Shown one piece after another: positions 40,900 to 50,474 of a stretch of 64,000 nt of DNA; position 1 is the stretch's first letter, and every line of letters starts with the position of its first letter. The translations under genes and the position numbers were made by a program. The stretch comes from CAZFYZ01 sp964523735 (lineage in GTDB: Bacteria; Armatimonadota; UBA5829): assembly GCA_964523735.1 (NCBI GenBank), contig CAZFYZ010000004.1, forward strand, positions 1-64,000. The letters run 5' to 3'. The notes under the pieces are model-generated. The model was not told where the DNA came from, searched no databases, and saw nothing but the letters and a program-made list of their open reading frames with translations.

Positions 40900-40977
40900 A
40901 GTTCCCCCTCCATCGCAGTGCAATCATCTCTATTACCCCTTCCCGCCGCTGCAAATGACCGAAACCGCGATCCGCAG

Positions 40978-41073
40978 TTGTAGCAGGCGTCTCCGACGCC
41001 TCCCGGGGGTCTCGATCGGCCGTTGTAGCCGGCGTCTCCGACGCCTCCCAGGGCGTCAGAGACGCCCGCTACA
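40978..41073. repeat. Family A palindromic repeats
   Basis: TTGTAGCAGGCGTCTCCGAC (about 40978), then a second copy at about 41022 and an inverted copy (GGCGTCAGAGACGCCCGC, about 41052-41070). These are the same core as at 23925-24080. Confidence 0.75.
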
Positions 41074-41177
41074 GCCCTATCGACCGCAATCGTTGGCCGG
41101 AAATCAGGTGGAGAGGCCCGAATGGCACGAATCTGGCAGACATCTCAGGGGGCAATAAGTAGGCATGAGGAGGACTC

Positions 41178-42674
41178 ATGCTCCAAATGTTTGCGCGCGC
41201 CTTGACGCTCGTAGCGCTCTTTGCCGCCTCTGCGAGCTGGGCTGGTGTATCCGCGCCATATCAGATTCTGACCAACCGCAAGAACGTCGTCGTTTGGCAG
41301 GAGTTCGCTCCGTGGCTGATGCTTACCGAGGACCTCACCGCCGGGCGGTCCTGCTACTTCTACAATCCGGTCAACAAGTCCATCATGGAGATGAAGCCGG
41401 CTATGCCGGGGAACTGGGTGCCGATGGGTTCGGCGATCAAGTGGCTTATGTACGTTGACCACTACCAGAACCTGGACCGGCTGATGGCTCATGATGTCGA
41501 CTTCGACTTCTACCACATCGCCTGGCCCAGCCAGCAGAACCAGCTTGCATGCGGGATGTCCGGGACGAAGTGCGTCTTTGGCCAGTATCGGAAGGATCCC
41601 GTCGGCGACCACTACCCGGTCGATCTGTACGATCTCGACGTGTACTCCGGAGCATGCCAGCCGTCTCTCGTGAGCGATTCGGAGAAGACCCAGTTTGCGC
41701 ACGACGGCAACCTGATCGTGTATCGGGCTCATTTGGGGTCTGGCGACGATCGCGTTTACGGCCACTACTTCAACAGCACGACTGAGTTCGAGATCGCGGC
41801 GAGAAATGGCATCAGCCCGTCGGTCTGCGGGTCGCTCGTGGCCTGGGCGGAAGCGAGTGGGCCAGGCTACAACATAGTCGCCAAGGACATCTCAACAGGC
41901 GAGATCCGCACGATCGCCTACACGACCGCTAACCCTCCGCTTCCACGGGCAGGACGAAACTCAGTCTTCTGGCAGGTGCAGGGCGTGGCGACGGGGCTCG
42001 ATATCCAGGGCTATGACTGGCAGACCGGCGAGCAGCTCGCCGTTGCGACCGCGGCTGGTGACCAGATCAAGCTGCGCGTCTGCGACGACCTCGTCACCTG
42101 GGTCACAGGTCCAACGAACAGCCAGGTGCTCTGGGGAGCTGACATAGGGACCTACGTGACATTCAGCGGGGTCGTGACCGGCGTCAAGTCCGGCGGTGTG
42201 TTCTACTGCCAGCGTCAGCCGGGAGTGGGGGCAGTCAGAGCTGTCCTGAGGGCGGGACAACCGGCCGTGCAGGTCGGGCAGCGAGTTGCAGTTGCCGGCA
42301 AGGTGTCTGAGGATTCCATATATCTCGGGACACGCCTTATCGATGCGACGGTGACGCAGCAGGGCTCAGGCACTGTGAAGCCTCTCGCGATGGGCAACGG
42401 CTCGCTTTCTACCCTGAACGCCTGGATGCTGGTCAAGAGCTGGGGCAGGGTTTCGGGGCTCGTTACAAGCACGGGGTGCAGTTTCTATCTGTCCGACGGG
42501 TCGGCCCTGCCTGACAACTCCGGGCAGGGGGTCTACGTCACCAGCGCTTTTGCGCCACCGGCGGGGCTGGTCAACGGCGCGTTCGTGAGCGTCGAGGGCA
42601 TCGCCTGCATCAACCGCATATCCGGCCGGCAGATAGACACAGTGGCGGATGGGAAGATACGGTTACGGCAGTAG
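41178..42674 (+). CDS. Exported beta-rich protein with C-terminal OB-like domains, unknown function
   Basis: 498 aa. GAGGAGG lies 4 bases before the ATG; the signal peptide ends near ASWAGVSA. Residues about 25-320 contain repeated segments of the type HDGNLIVYRAHL, CGSLVAWAEAS, GRNSVFWQV and CDDLVTWVTG, spaced about 50 residues apart, which resemble blades of a TolB/WD40-like propeller. The C-terminal 170 residues (VTFSGVVTGVKSGGVFYCQ, VGQRVAVAGKVSEDSIYLG) look like OB-fold units. No catalytic motif is visible. Probably a secreted binding protein. Confidence 0.75.
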   Translation: MLQMFARALTLVALFAASASWAGVSAPYQILTNRKNVVVWQEFAPWLMLTEDLTAGRSCYFYNPVNKSIMEMKPAMPGNWVPMGSAIKWLMYVDHYQNLDRLMAHDVDFDFYHIAWPSQQNQLACGMSGTKCVFGQYRKDPVGDHYPVDLYDLDVYSGACQPSLVSDSEKTQFAHDGNLIVYRAHLGSGDDRVYGHYFNSTTEFEIAARNGISPSVCGSLVAWAEASGPGYNIVAKDISTGEIRTIAYTTANPPLPRAGRNSVFWQVQGVATGLDIQGYDWQTGEQLAVATAAGDQIKLRVCDDLVTWVTGPTNSQVLWGADIGTYVTFSGVVTGVKSGGVFYCQRQPGVGAVRAVLRAGQPAVQVGQRVAVAGKVSEDSIYLGTRLIDATVTQQGSGTVKPLAMGNGSLSTLNAWMLVKSWGRVSGLVTSTGCSFYLSDGSALPDNSGQGVYVTSAFAPPAGLVNGAFVSVEGIACINRISGRQIDTVADGKIRLRQ

Positions 42675-42816
42675 AACGCGTATCCGACGCCAGATGGCGT
42701 TGGCGGTGCCTTGCTCCTATCCGGTTCTGAAGTCGTCAAACGCCATAGAAACTTGGTCGGACGTAAGCTGCACGGCGTGGAACCTGCCGAAGTGGCGGAA
42801 GCCGTCATCCAGCCAT

Positions 42817-43059
42817 CTACCTGCGTTCGGTGCGGGAACCGCTCGCCACTCCGCCGAACACACCGACGAGGATCGCCACTTTGAACGCGGTGAACCAGGA
42901 GATGCTCTCTGCAACCAAGCCCTGCTCCACAGCACCCGGGAAGAGATCAGGAATCGTCCACGCCCACAGGATCTTCACCAGGAACAGCGTCAGGATGAGA
43001 ACCAATGCCCCCGCCGCCAGCGCCCCGGGTATCACTGCCAGTAGACAGGTCTTCTTCAC
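42817..43059 (-). CDS. Small two-helix membrane protein
   Basis: 80 aa from the GTG at 43059, behind AAAGGAGG. Two hydrophobic segments (LLAVIPGALAAGALVLILTLFLVKILWAW and FTAFKVAILVGVFGGVASG) flank a short loop containing IPDLFPGAVEQGL. The C-terminus is basic. No family recognised. The reading frame extends upstream without coding character, so the short form is preferred. Confidence 0.6.
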   Translation of the reverse strand: MKKTCLLAVIPGALAAGALVLILTLFLVKILWAWTIPDLFPGAVEQGLVAESISWFTAFKVAILVGVFGGVASGSRTERR

Positions 43060-43216
43060 AGTGTCAGCCTCCTTTGCATACGAGTCCGCTAGGTTATTCG
43101 AGGCCAGACTGCTGGTTCCCTCTCGGAGACGCGTTTTTGTCTCAGAAAGCCCTGTTCCTAGACCCGTTACTGCCCCAACGCCTGGATCATTTGCACCAGG
43201 TCTGCGTCGGCCGCGG

Positions 43217-44518
43217 CTATCGATCAGTTCCCTCTCCCCTATGCCATCTCGCCATGTGCTCCCTGTGCGTGTCCAGATACGCCCCCGGCTCGAAGAACTT
43301 GTCGTAGAATTCGAGGTCGAGGTGGTGGGCTTGCAGGTAGGGGAGCACGAGGATGCTGGGGGTGGTGCCGGGAAATTTGCCGAAGCGGTCAAAGATATAC
43401 TGCGCCGTCAGCGCGACGCAGTCTTTGAACTCCTCGCTGTGGACCTGCGCGGCTGATCTTACGCGCGAAGCCTCCTTCCACTTCCCCGGCGTATTGGCGT
43501 TATAAGGACCGCCCGGACCGAACTTGCGAGCGACCAGAGCCTCGGTTGCCTCGCGCATGGAGGGGTAGTGCGGCGGGCAGAAACCTTCGAAGATCCCTTC
43601 GAGCCCGGTCGGGTTGGGAACAGGCCAGCCGTCGTCAGCGTCGAACCGGAATCCGAGGCCGGGCATGCGATCGTCGCCGCTTGCGCCAAGCACGGCAAAG
43701 GGGTTCAGGCCATTGAACAGCCAGCCCCCGAGGCCCATCGCCTGAAGCATCAGAGTGCCCGTGTAGCACGAGCAGGAAATCTCGGTAACAACCTCGCCAA
43801 AGCCCCACTGCTCGATGAACGATAGCGGCAGGGGGTTGTCGACATCGGCAAGCGTTTTGAACCGCTCGATGCCGGGAATGCGTTCACCATGTATATCGTC
43901 GAATAGCACGTAGCCGTTTTGCAGGTAGTAGCAGATGTTGGCGAGCGAGTGCTGCGCGAGGTCAGCTACCGGGATCACGAGCATACTGCCGGGCACGTTG
44001 ACGATCCAGAGGTTGTGCCCCTCGATGAACGGCTCCTCACGTGGGATGTTCATTCGACCGTCGGTGAGCTTGCGGATTCTGCCGCGATGTGCCTCGACCA
44101 GCGCCTCGAAATCCGCGGCGCCATCCGGTCCAGGAGGTAACGCGGGCGGGAGATCTCGCGTAGGGAAGTAGTAGACGCCGGTGTCGTCGGTGAAGAAGAG
44201 TTCGCTGGTCTCGAAGCCCGCCGATGATGGGAACGTCCGGCCCGTCGCGCCGCAGCAGTAGTTGGACAGAAACGGCGCATAATGCGGGTTGCCCATGATC
44301 AGATATTGCCAACCGGTCCCGCCCGCCATGGCGGTGAGGATCATTATCTTCTCAGTTTCAGTCAAAGGAACAGGCGGCTTGGAGGACGAAAAGTGGAGTG
44401 GCCCCTCGGGTGTAGTTGTTCCGAGCGCGACCCTACGGGCCCTGCGCCCGGCGATGGCCTGGGTGAGCGGGAAACGTGTGAGCGCCTCGAGGGCATCCGG
44501 CAGGTTATCATTGGTCAT
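43217..44518 (-). CDS. Uncharacterised protein, possibly nitroreductase-like fold
   Basis: 433 aa, soluble. From memory it matches a family of unnamed bacterial proteins with an N-terminal RRARRVALG segment, FCPPHYPSM-EA near residue 330 and KFGPGG, sometimes placed in the nitroreductase superfamily; I cannot verify this. ISCSCYTGTLMLQAMGLGGW resembles the FMN-side region of nitroreductases (LAA-ALGLG). Start ATG at 44518, with only a weak ribosome-binding site. No operon partner. Confidence 0.7.
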   Translation of the reverse strand: MTNDNLPDALEALTRFPLTQAIAGRRARRVALGTTTPEGPLHFSSSKPPVPLTETEKIMILTAMAGGTGWQYLIMGNPHYAPFLSNYCCGATGRTFPSSAGFETSELFFTDDTGVYYFPTRDLPPALPPGPDGAADFEALVEAHRGRIRKLTDGRMNIPREEPFIEGHNLWIVNVPGSMLVIPVADLAQHSLANICYYLQNGYVLFDDIHGERIPGIERFKTLADVDNPLPLSFIEQWGFGEVVTEISCSCYTGTLMLQAMGLGGWLFNGLNPFAVLGASGDDRMPGLGFRFDADDGWPVPNPTGLEGIFEGFCPPHYPSMREATEALVARKFGPGGPYNANTPGKWKEASRVRSAAQVHSEEFKDCVALTAQYIFDRFGKFPGTTPSILVLPYLQAHHLDLEFYDKFFEPGAYLDTHREHMARWHRGEGTDR

Positions 44519-44655
44519 TTGTAACACTCTCTCTGACCGGGGCGCCGATCGACGCACATCCGGGAATACTTGTATCTGGCTATCTACCCAATAGCTTGGT
44601 TGCTACAACCGCACACGGGCCGTTCGATAAGCTCGTTTGCACACTGGAGGAAACA

Positions 44656-45294
44656 ATGCATTCTGGAATGGCCTCGCGGCTTCATAGACTAGCCATACTA
44701 GGCTCGGCTCTTACTCTGCTTTCGACCGGGCTCTGCCTGGCCGCGGACTTCTCGGCGGACACTGTCAGCAAGTTTGGGACGATGACGGCCTCCGGCAAGC
44801 TCTACGTTCGTGGGGATAGCTGGCGGCAAGAGATGAACAGCCAGGGCCGGAAGATGATCTTCATCGGTCGGGGGAAGACGGTCCACATACTGAATCCCGC
44901 AGCCAAGGAATACACGCAGATGGATGCGCCCGCGAGCCCCTGGCGCGCGTCGGCGATGCAGGGGATGGCCGGGCTGTCCGGCAAAGACATCAAGAAGCAG
45001 ACCCTCGGCAAAGCCAGAGTCAACGGCTGCCTGTGTGATAAGATCGTTTATAAGCAGGGGGGAAAGGACCAGGGCACGATGACGCTCTATGTGGCCAGGG
45101 ACCTGGACCTCGCGGTGAAGACCGAGATCAAGTCGGCGCAGGGGACGATGGTGACCGAGTTCAAGAACATCAAGAAGACCTCGCCTCCCGCGTCGCTCTT
45201 CACGGTGCCAAAGGACTACAAGAAGGCCAAGCCCGCGCCACCTACCTCGGGCAAGCCAATGGGCGCTCCGGCCCCAGGCGCACGGAAGAAGTGA
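44656..45294 (+). CDS. Exported DUF4412/LolA-like protein
   Basis: 212 aa. GGAGG lies just before the ATG; the signal peptide ends near LCLAADF. The body (GKLYVRGDSWRQEM, MIFIGRGKTVHILNPAAKEYTQM, DKIVYKQG, GTMTLYVARDLDLAVKTEI, LFTVPKDYK) has the half-barrel strand pattern of LolA/DUF4412 proteins, which handle lipoproteins or other hydrophobic cargo. The C-terminus is a basic Pro-rich tail (KPMGAPAPGARKK). Confidence 0.75.
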   Translation: MHSGMASRLHRLAILGSALTLLSTGLCLAADFSADTVSKFGTMTASGKLYVRGDSWRQEMNSQGRKMIFIGRGKTVHILNPAAKEYTQMDAPASPWRASAMQGMAGLSGKDIKKQTLGKARVNGCLCDKIVYKQGGKDQGTMTLYVARDLDLAVKTEIKSAQGTMVTEFKNIKKTSPPASLFTVPKDYKKAKPAPPTSGKPMGAPAPGARKK

Positions 45295-45307
45295 TGCAGG
45301 TTCAGTG

Positions 45308-45340
45308 GCCGGCGGATGAGCTGTCCTACAGTCCGCCGGC
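45308..45340. terminator. Hairpin between convergent genes
   Basis: GCCGGCGGA (45308-45316) and TCCGCCGGC (45332-45340) form a perfect 9-bp stem, 14 bases after the DUF4412 gene and facing the lysA end. There is no T-run on either side. Confidence 0.5.
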
Positions 45341-45498
45341 AGCCTACATCACATCCTTAGTTAGAACCCAGTGCTTCAGGGCGGGTACGCCTGCACAGTT
45401 TGGGACTGCCATTACTTAGCCCGCTGTGGCACCTTCTGTCACGCTCAGCTCTGAACCGATTTCAGCGCGACGATATGCGGACCCAGGGGATGAACTCT

Positions 45499-46806
45499 CT
45501 AGATCACGTCGCAGCTGACGAGATCATCAAGGGTCTCCCGCCTGACGACAAGCCTCGCCTGCCCATCCATCACGAACACGACAGCCGGGCGGGCGAAGCG
45601 GTTGTAGTTGGAGGCCATGGCGTAGTTGTAGGCTCCAGTGGTCTGCACCGCAAGAAGATCGCCCTCTTCGGCCTCGGCAAGCGTGACGCTCGGGATCAGA
45701 CTGTCGGTCTCACAATGCCGGCCGGCGACACTGTAGGTCTTGGACGGGGTATCGCCTGCCCTGGTAGCCACGATGGCCGAGTAGACGGCATCATACATCG
45801 TCGGGCGCGGGTTGTCGGAGAGTCCCCCATCGACGGCCATATATGTTCGGGTGCCCGGCGGCTCGGGGATGCCAACTTCCTTGATCGGGCCGATGGCGTA
45901 GAGCGTCGTGCCCGCCTCAGCGGCAATCGAGCGGCCCGGCTCTACGAAGAGCTTGGGCTTGGCGATACCCGCGACGCAGGACGCGGTGATCACCGCCTCG
46001 CACACGGTCCTTGCGAACTCGGCCGGTGTGGGAGGAATCTGATCCTCCAGGTAACGCGCCGCAGGTCCGCCGCCGAGGTCCAGCATACTGAGCTCGATCC
46101 CCACCTCGTTCTTGACCTGCGCTATGAACTCGGTCATCACGGGGGCCGCCTCGACGTATGGCGTGAAGTCGAAGAGCTGGCTGCCGAGGTGGCAGTGTAT
46201 GCCTTTCAGATCAAGACCAGGCAAGCCGGCGACCGTCTTGACGGCGCGCATCGCGGTGCCATCTTTTATGTTGAAGCCGAACTTGCTGTCCTGCTGGCCG
46301 GTGCTGATCAGCTTGTGGGTGTGAGGGTCGACACCTGGGTTGCACCTCACGAGCACCTTCTGAGTCTTGCCCGCGGATGTCGCAGCTGCGCTGAGGCCCT
46401 CAATCTCGCCGAAGCTATCGAGCACAACATAGCCAACGCCGTAATCGATCGCCATGTCGATCTCTTCCTGGCTCTTGAAGTTGCCGTGGAAGAAGACGTG
46501 CTCCATCGGGAAGCCCGCCCTGGCGGCTGTGTAGAGTTCGCCGGAGCTGGCGACGTCTATCCAGAGCCCCTCTTCGGCGATCAGCTTGCACATTCCCGCG
46601 ACGATGAACGCTTTGCCCGCATAGGCGACTGCCGCATCACCGTATTCTGCCTCGAACGCCGACTTGTAGGCGCGGCACCTCTCGCGGATGAACGCCTCGT
46701 CCATCACATAGAGCGGCGTGCCGAACTCAGCAGCCAGATCGACCGTATCGCATCCACCAATCTCCAGGTGGTTCTTCTCGTTGATTCGTTGTGTTCCTAA
46801 CAGCAT
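45499..46806 (-). CDS. lysA: Diaminopimelate decarboxylase
   Basis: 435 aa. It decarboxylates meso-diaminopimelate to lysine. The PLP Lys is K65 in AYAGKAF. IHCHLGSQ, EPGRSI and the active-site CETDSL of the second subunit are conserved. The glycine loop normally written GGG-FG reads LGGGPAARY. The ATG at 46806 is preceded by GAGGTAACGGAAC. A promoter and possible attenuator lie upstream. A long antisense open frame across this gene is a codon-bias shadow. Confidence 0.96.
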   Translation of the reverse strand: MLLGTQRINEKNHLEIGGCDTVDLAAEFGTPLYVMDEAFIRERCRAYKSAFEAEYGDAAVAYAGKAFIVAGMCKLIAEEGLWIDVASSGELYTAARAGFPMEHVFFHGNFKSQEEIDMAIDYGVGYVVLDSFGEIEGLSAAATSAGKTQKVLVRCNPGVDPHTHKLISTGQQDSKFGFNIKDGTAMRAVKTVAGLPGLDLKGIHCHLGSQLFDFTPYVEAAPVMTEFIAQVKNEVGIELSMLDLGGGPAARYLEDQIPPTPAEFARTVCEAVITASCVAGIAKPKLFVEPGRSIAAEAGTTLYAIGPIKEVGIPEPPGTRTYMAVDGGLSDNPRPTMYDAVYSAIVATRAGDTPSKTYSVAGRHCETDSLIPSVTLAEAEEGDLLAVQTTGAYNYAMASNYNRFARPAVVFVMDGQARLVVRRETLDDLVSCDVI

Positions 46807-46828
46807 GTTCCGTTACCTCGGATGGCCG

Positions 46829-46873
46829 AAAAAAAACGAACCGGCTCGCCGCGACTCGGCAGCGCTCGGGTTC
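46829..46873 (-). promoter_or_regulatory. Candidate transcription attenuator in the lysA leader
   Basis: Reading the minus strand, a GC-rich hairpin (GAACC/GGTTC outer stem, inner GCCG/CGGC) is followed by eight T (46836-46829), then 22 bases to the lysA ATG. This is the only classical stem plus T-run I found in the window, and it lies between the lysA promoter and its start codon. I do not see the conserved core of a lysine riboswitch. Confidence 0.5.
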
Positions 46874-46879
46874 AAGATC

Positions 46880-46908
46880 AATTTAGCACAAGTGCCCAGG
46901 CGTGTCAA
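46880..46908 (-). promoter_or_regulatory. Promoter for lysA
   Basis: On the minus strand, consensus TTGACA (46908-46903), 17 bases, TAAATT (46885-46880). The expected start is near 46873. The rest of the 302-base space 46807-47108 holds nothing else I recognise apart from the small gene's ribosome-binding site. Confidence 0.65.
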
Positions 46909-47108
46909 ATCAAAAAGAAGCAAACAGGGTACGGTAGACAGTGAATGGCGACAGGACCGGGTGGGCGGCCTGAAGATCGTCTGTTTCACCCCTGGCGGCA
47001 CTATGGTACCTCCGGAAGGATTTGATGCAGCAAAACGATAAGAAGTAAGTAAAGCTCCACGCGGGTGCTCGATGCTGAGACCCAGGTGACTCAATGAGGA
47101 GGTAACCA

Positions 47109-47285
47109 ATGAGCTTTGACAGGTGCAAGACGTGCAGGCATGTTGGCTTCTGCACATTCCCCCACAGCCGCGTCATCACCGAATGCGATGAGTTTGAGGA
47201 GATGAACGCCGCCCCCGCATTCGATTGGGACCTCCAGGAACTGCTCGCGGAGTGGGAGCCGGACGCGCCGGACCGCGCGGAGTGA
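47109..47285 (+). CDS. 58-residue Cys-rich, probably metal-binding protein
   Basis: A short gene with a strong GAGGAGG site before the ATG. The product begins MSFDRCKTCRHVGFCTF and continues to ITECDEFEE; Cys6, Cys9, Cys15 and Cys26 could bind zinc or an iron-sulfur cluster. The C-terminal half is acidic and helical (WDLQELLAEWEPD). Similar small Cys-rich proteins occur in anaerobes and archaea, with no known function. It is convergent with the ABC exporter gene. Confidence 0.7.
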   Translation: MSFDRCKTCRHVGFCTFPHSRVITECDEFEEMNAAPAFDWDLQELLAEWEPDAPDRAE

Positions 47286-47286
47286 G

Positions 47287-49089
47287 CTACGACAGCTCCT
47301 CATCCAGCCTGAACTGCATCTCGTACATCTGAGAGTAGGTCCCGTTCTGCTCCAGCAGGCTCTTGTGGTCGCCTACTTCGGCTACTCGACCGAACTCGAG
47401 ACAGATGATCTGATCCGCGTGCTTGACTGTCGATAGCCGGTGTGCAATGACGAACGTCGTCCGCCCCTCCATTAGCCGGTCCATGGCGCGGTGGATCAGA
47501 TATTCGCTCTCGGAATCGACCGATGACGTGGCCTCGTCCAGAATGAGGATGCGCGGGTCCGCAAGAATCGCGCGCGCGATCGCCAGCCGCTGCTTCTGCC
47601 CGCCTGAGAGCTTGATACCCCGTTCGCCGATCTCGGTCTCGTAGCCTGAAGGCATCACCTCGATGAACTCGTGGGCATTGGCGGCCTTCGCGGCTTCGAT
47701 CACCTCATCATCCGTGGCATCGAGCTTGCCATAGCGTATGTTCTGCCGTACGGTGCCATTGAACAGAAATGTATCCTGCAGAACCATCGCGATCTGCTTG
47801 CGGAGCGAATCCTGCTTCACGAATCGAACATCGAAACCATCCACCAGAACGCGACCACCCACCGGGTCGTAGAACCGGGGGATCAGGTTGACGATGCTCG
47901 TCTTGCCAGCGCCGGAGCGACCGACAAGCGCCACGATCTGCCCGGGCTCGGCTTTGATGCAGATGTCACGCAAGACTTCCTCGCCTTCTTCATACCGGAA
48001 GTCAACGTGGTCGAACTCGACTCGGCCCTGGATGCGCGGCATCTCAATAGCGTCGGATGAATCCTGGATACTCGGCTCCTCGTCCACGATCTCGAAGATG
48101 CGCTCGGCGGCTGCAAGTGAGCGCTGGATAGTGTCGTTGATCTGGGCGAGGCCACGGACCGGCTCGTAGAACATCGCGAGATACATCGTGAATGCCACAA
48201 GCGTTCCGATCGTCACCCCGGGCGCCTGTTTGACGATCAGATAGGCCCCGACTATCCACACCGCTATGTGTGTGGCCCGAACCAGAATGTCGATCCGGGG
48301 GAAGAAGGCGGTCCACATCCTGATAGCCTTGACGCGCTCGTTGTAGAAGTCTTCAGCGTCGTGGCGGAAGTTGTCGTACTCGAAATCCTCACGGGCGAAA
48401 GCCTTGATGACCCGAATGCCGCTCAGGTTTTCCTGGACTTTCGCGTTTATCTCGGCGAGGCGTTCGCGAACCGCACGGTAGACTGGTCGGACCCGCCTGG
48501 AGAAGTGCAGAGCCAGCACGAACAGGAGCGGAATCGGGACTATCGCGATCAGGGCGAGAGTCTTCGACACCCAGAACATCACGATGCACATCCCGACAAG
48601 TCTGATCGCGTCCGATATGACCGTGTCCGCGGCGTGGTTGACGAACTCCTCGACGACTTGACTGTCGCTTGTCACCCGAGACATAATCTCGCCGGTCTGG
48701 CGGCTGTCGAAGTAGGAGACGGACAGCATCTGCAGCTTGCCGTAGACCTGCTTGCGGATGTCGAGGATGATCTTCTCTCCAAGCACGTGCATTATAATGC
48801 TGCGCGCCCAGAGCATGAACGAAAGCGAGCCGTAGATCAAAAGCAGGGTGATCGCGCTCAGCGCAAGGAGGTTGAGCCGTGCCGAGACGCTCTCGTGCTG
48901 TGCGTTTGAGATCACGCGGTCTGTGATGAGCTTGAATATGAGCGGCGGCACCAGCCCTGCGAGCGCGATCCAGAGGTTCGAGAGCACTCCAATCGCCACT
49001 GATTTCTTGTAGGGCTTCAGATACTCGACTAGTCGCCGGAAAGCTGCGCCTTTGTCCTTGGGTTTGTTCTTCTGCTGTTGGTCTACCAT
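47287..49089 (-). CDS. ABC exporter, fused membrane and ATPase domains (MsbA-like)
   Basis: 600 aa. Six transmembrane helices in the first ~330 residues (ABC_membrane type), then an ATPase domain with Walker A GRSGAGKTS, signature LSGGQKQR, Walker B ILILDEATSS and the switch His in IAHRLSTV. Such half-transporters dimerise and export lipids, peptides or drugs. AGGATGAG lies upstream of the ATG. The only ABC ATPase domain in the window is this one, and its architecture is that of an exporter, so it is not a plausible partner for the RbsC-type permeases at 50.6 kb. Confidence 0.94.
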   Translation of the reverse strand: MVDQQQKNKPKDKGAAFRRLVEYLKPYKKSVAIGVLSNLWIALAGLVPPLIFKLITDRVISNAQHESVSARLNLLALSAITLLLIYGSLSFMLWARSIIMHVLGEKIILDIRKQVYGKLQMLSVSYFDSRQTGEIMSRVTSDSQVVEEFVNHAADTVISDAIRLVGMCIVMFWVSKTLALIAIVPIPLLFVLALHFSRRVRPVYRAVRERLAEINAKVQENLSGIRVIKAFAREDFEYDNFRHDAEDFYNERVKAIRMWTAFFPRIDILVRATHIAVWIVGAYLIVKQAPGVTIGTLVAFTMYLAMFYEPVRGLAQINDTIQRSLAAAERIFEIVDEEPSIQDSSDAIEMPRIQGRVEFDHVDFRYEEGEEVLRDICIKAEPGQIVALVGRSGAGKTSIVNLIPRFYDPVGGRVLVDGFDVRFVKQDSLRKQIAMVLQDTFLFNGTVRQNIRYGKLDATDDEVIEAAKAANAHEFIEVMPSGYETEIGERGIKLSGGQKQRLAIARAILADPRILILDEATSSVDSESEYLIHRAMDRLMEGRTTFVIAHRLSTVKHADQIICLEFGRVAEVGDHKSLLEQNGTYSQMYEMQFRLDEELS

Positions 49090-49247
49090 GACATTCTCAT
49101 CCTAACACGCCCTCCCAACGTTCGCAAGACGCGAGCATGTCAGCGTCATTCCTCACTGCGTTCGGGATGGCGCCGGTCCCGAAAGAGGAAGGACAGCGTG
49201 CGGCACGCTTAGTAGAGGTTGATGTTGGGAACAGTAGGTTAGTCACC

Positions 49248-50474
49248 ATGGATCATGAACGCAAGATAGCCGGGGTAAGTCGCACAGTCTTTCTGCTCGG
49301 GATCGTGAGCTTCCTCACTGACGTCTCGAGCGAGATGCTCGTTCCCATCGTGCCGCAGTTTCTGAGCTTCGCGCTTGGGGCATCGCCCGCGATCATCGGG
49401 CTGATCGAAGGCATCGCCGAGAGCACGGCCTCGATCCTGCGCGTCTACGCCGGATACCTGGCCGACAAGTTCGGCAGGCCGAAGCTGCTCACGGTGATAG
49501 GCTACGGCCTCTCCGCTATCTCCAAGCCGTTCTATATAGTGTCGAGTTCCTGGTCGCAAGTGCTGGCTATCAGGTTCGCCGACAGGTTCGGCAAGGGGAT
49601 TCGGAGCGCGCCGCGGGACGTCTTGATCGCTGATACGACGCCCGATTCCGAACGCGGACGGGCGTTCGGCCTACACCGGGCGATGGATACCGCAGGCGCC
49701 ATGATGGGCCCGCTGATCGTGGCGCTCTTGGTGATGTTCCTCTTCGGGCGCGAGTTCCTGGTCCAGCCAGGAGAGAAGCATCGGGCCATATACCACACGA
49801 TCTTCATCGCAGCTGCCGTTCCCGCCCTCCTTGGCTGGCTTGTTCTCGCGATCTTCGTCAAGGAGCACAAGCACAGCCAGGCGACGGCCAAACCCGAGAT
49901 CAAGCTCTCGGCGCTCGACAAGCGTTTCCGAGTCTTCCTGGCGATCGTGACGCTGTTCTCGATCGGCAACTCAAGCGATGCCTTTCTTGTGCTGCGAGCC
50001 ACGAGCGCACCGATCAGAATGGACTTCCTGACTTTCCTGTGGGTGTATGTGGTCTTCAACGCACTCTCCGCGTTCGTTTCCCTGAGGAGCGGAATCGTCT
50101 CGGACAGGATCGGCCGGAAGCCGTTGATCGTGATCGGCTGGCTGATCTTCTCGCTGGTGTATTTCGCCATGGCCCGAGTGGGCACGCCGACAGGCATCTG
50201 GGTGTGGTTCATCGTCTACGGCATCTACTATGGATTGACTGAGGGGATGCTGCGGGCGTACGCAGTCGATCTGGCGCCGGCGCACCTGCGCGGCACAGCC
50301 GTGGGCGCATACTTCACGTTCACGGGAGTAGCTCTCCTGCCTGCAAGCCTGATCGCCGGATACCTGTGGAATCTGTTCGGCCCCAGCGCACCGTTCTGCT
50401 ATGGCGCCGCGACATCCCTGGTATCGGCTGTGCTATTGGCCGCCCTTGTGAGGAGCGAACGGCCAGCTAGCTAG
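49248..50474 (+). CDS. MFS transporter
   Basis: 408 aa with about 12 helices. LADKFGRPKLL after TM2 and SDRIGRKPLI in the second half are the duplicated MFS motif A. FADRFGKGIRSAPRDVLIADTT, near TM4-5, is typical of a bacterial MFS subgroup with FGKGIR-APRD. Substrate unknown. The ATG at 49248 has a weak AGGTTAG site; an earlier in-frame start at 49137 would add a non-family N-terminus. Confidence 0.88.
   Translation: MDHERKIAGVSRTVFLLGIVSFLTDVSSEMLVPIVPQFLSFALGASPAIIGLIEGIAESTASILRVYAGYLADKFGRPKLLTVIGYGLSAISKPFYIVSSSWSQVLAIRFADRFGKGIRSAPRDVLIADTTPDSERGRAFGLHRAMDTAGAMMGPLIVALLVMFLFGREFLVQPGEKHRAIYHTIFIAAAVPALLGWLVLAIFVKEHKHSQATAKPEIKLSALDKRFRVFLAIVTLFSIGNSSDAFLVLRATSAPIRMDFLTFLWVYVVFNALSAFVSLRSGIVSDRIGRKPLIVIGWLIFSLVYFAMARVGTPTGIWVWFIVYGIYYGLTEGMLRAYAVDLAPAHLRGTAVGAYFTFTGVALLPASLIAGYLWNLFGPSAPFCYGAATSLVSAVLLAALVRSERPAS

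Noticed and set aside
45400..46800. 466-codon open frame antisense to lysA
   Set aside because: lysA is unmistakable on the other strand; the antisense frame is low-complexity Arg/Ala/Gly and stays open because of codon bias.
46807..46873. Lysine riboswitch before lysA
   Set aside because: The leader is about 67 bases, far shorter than the L box, and none of its conserved core is visible.
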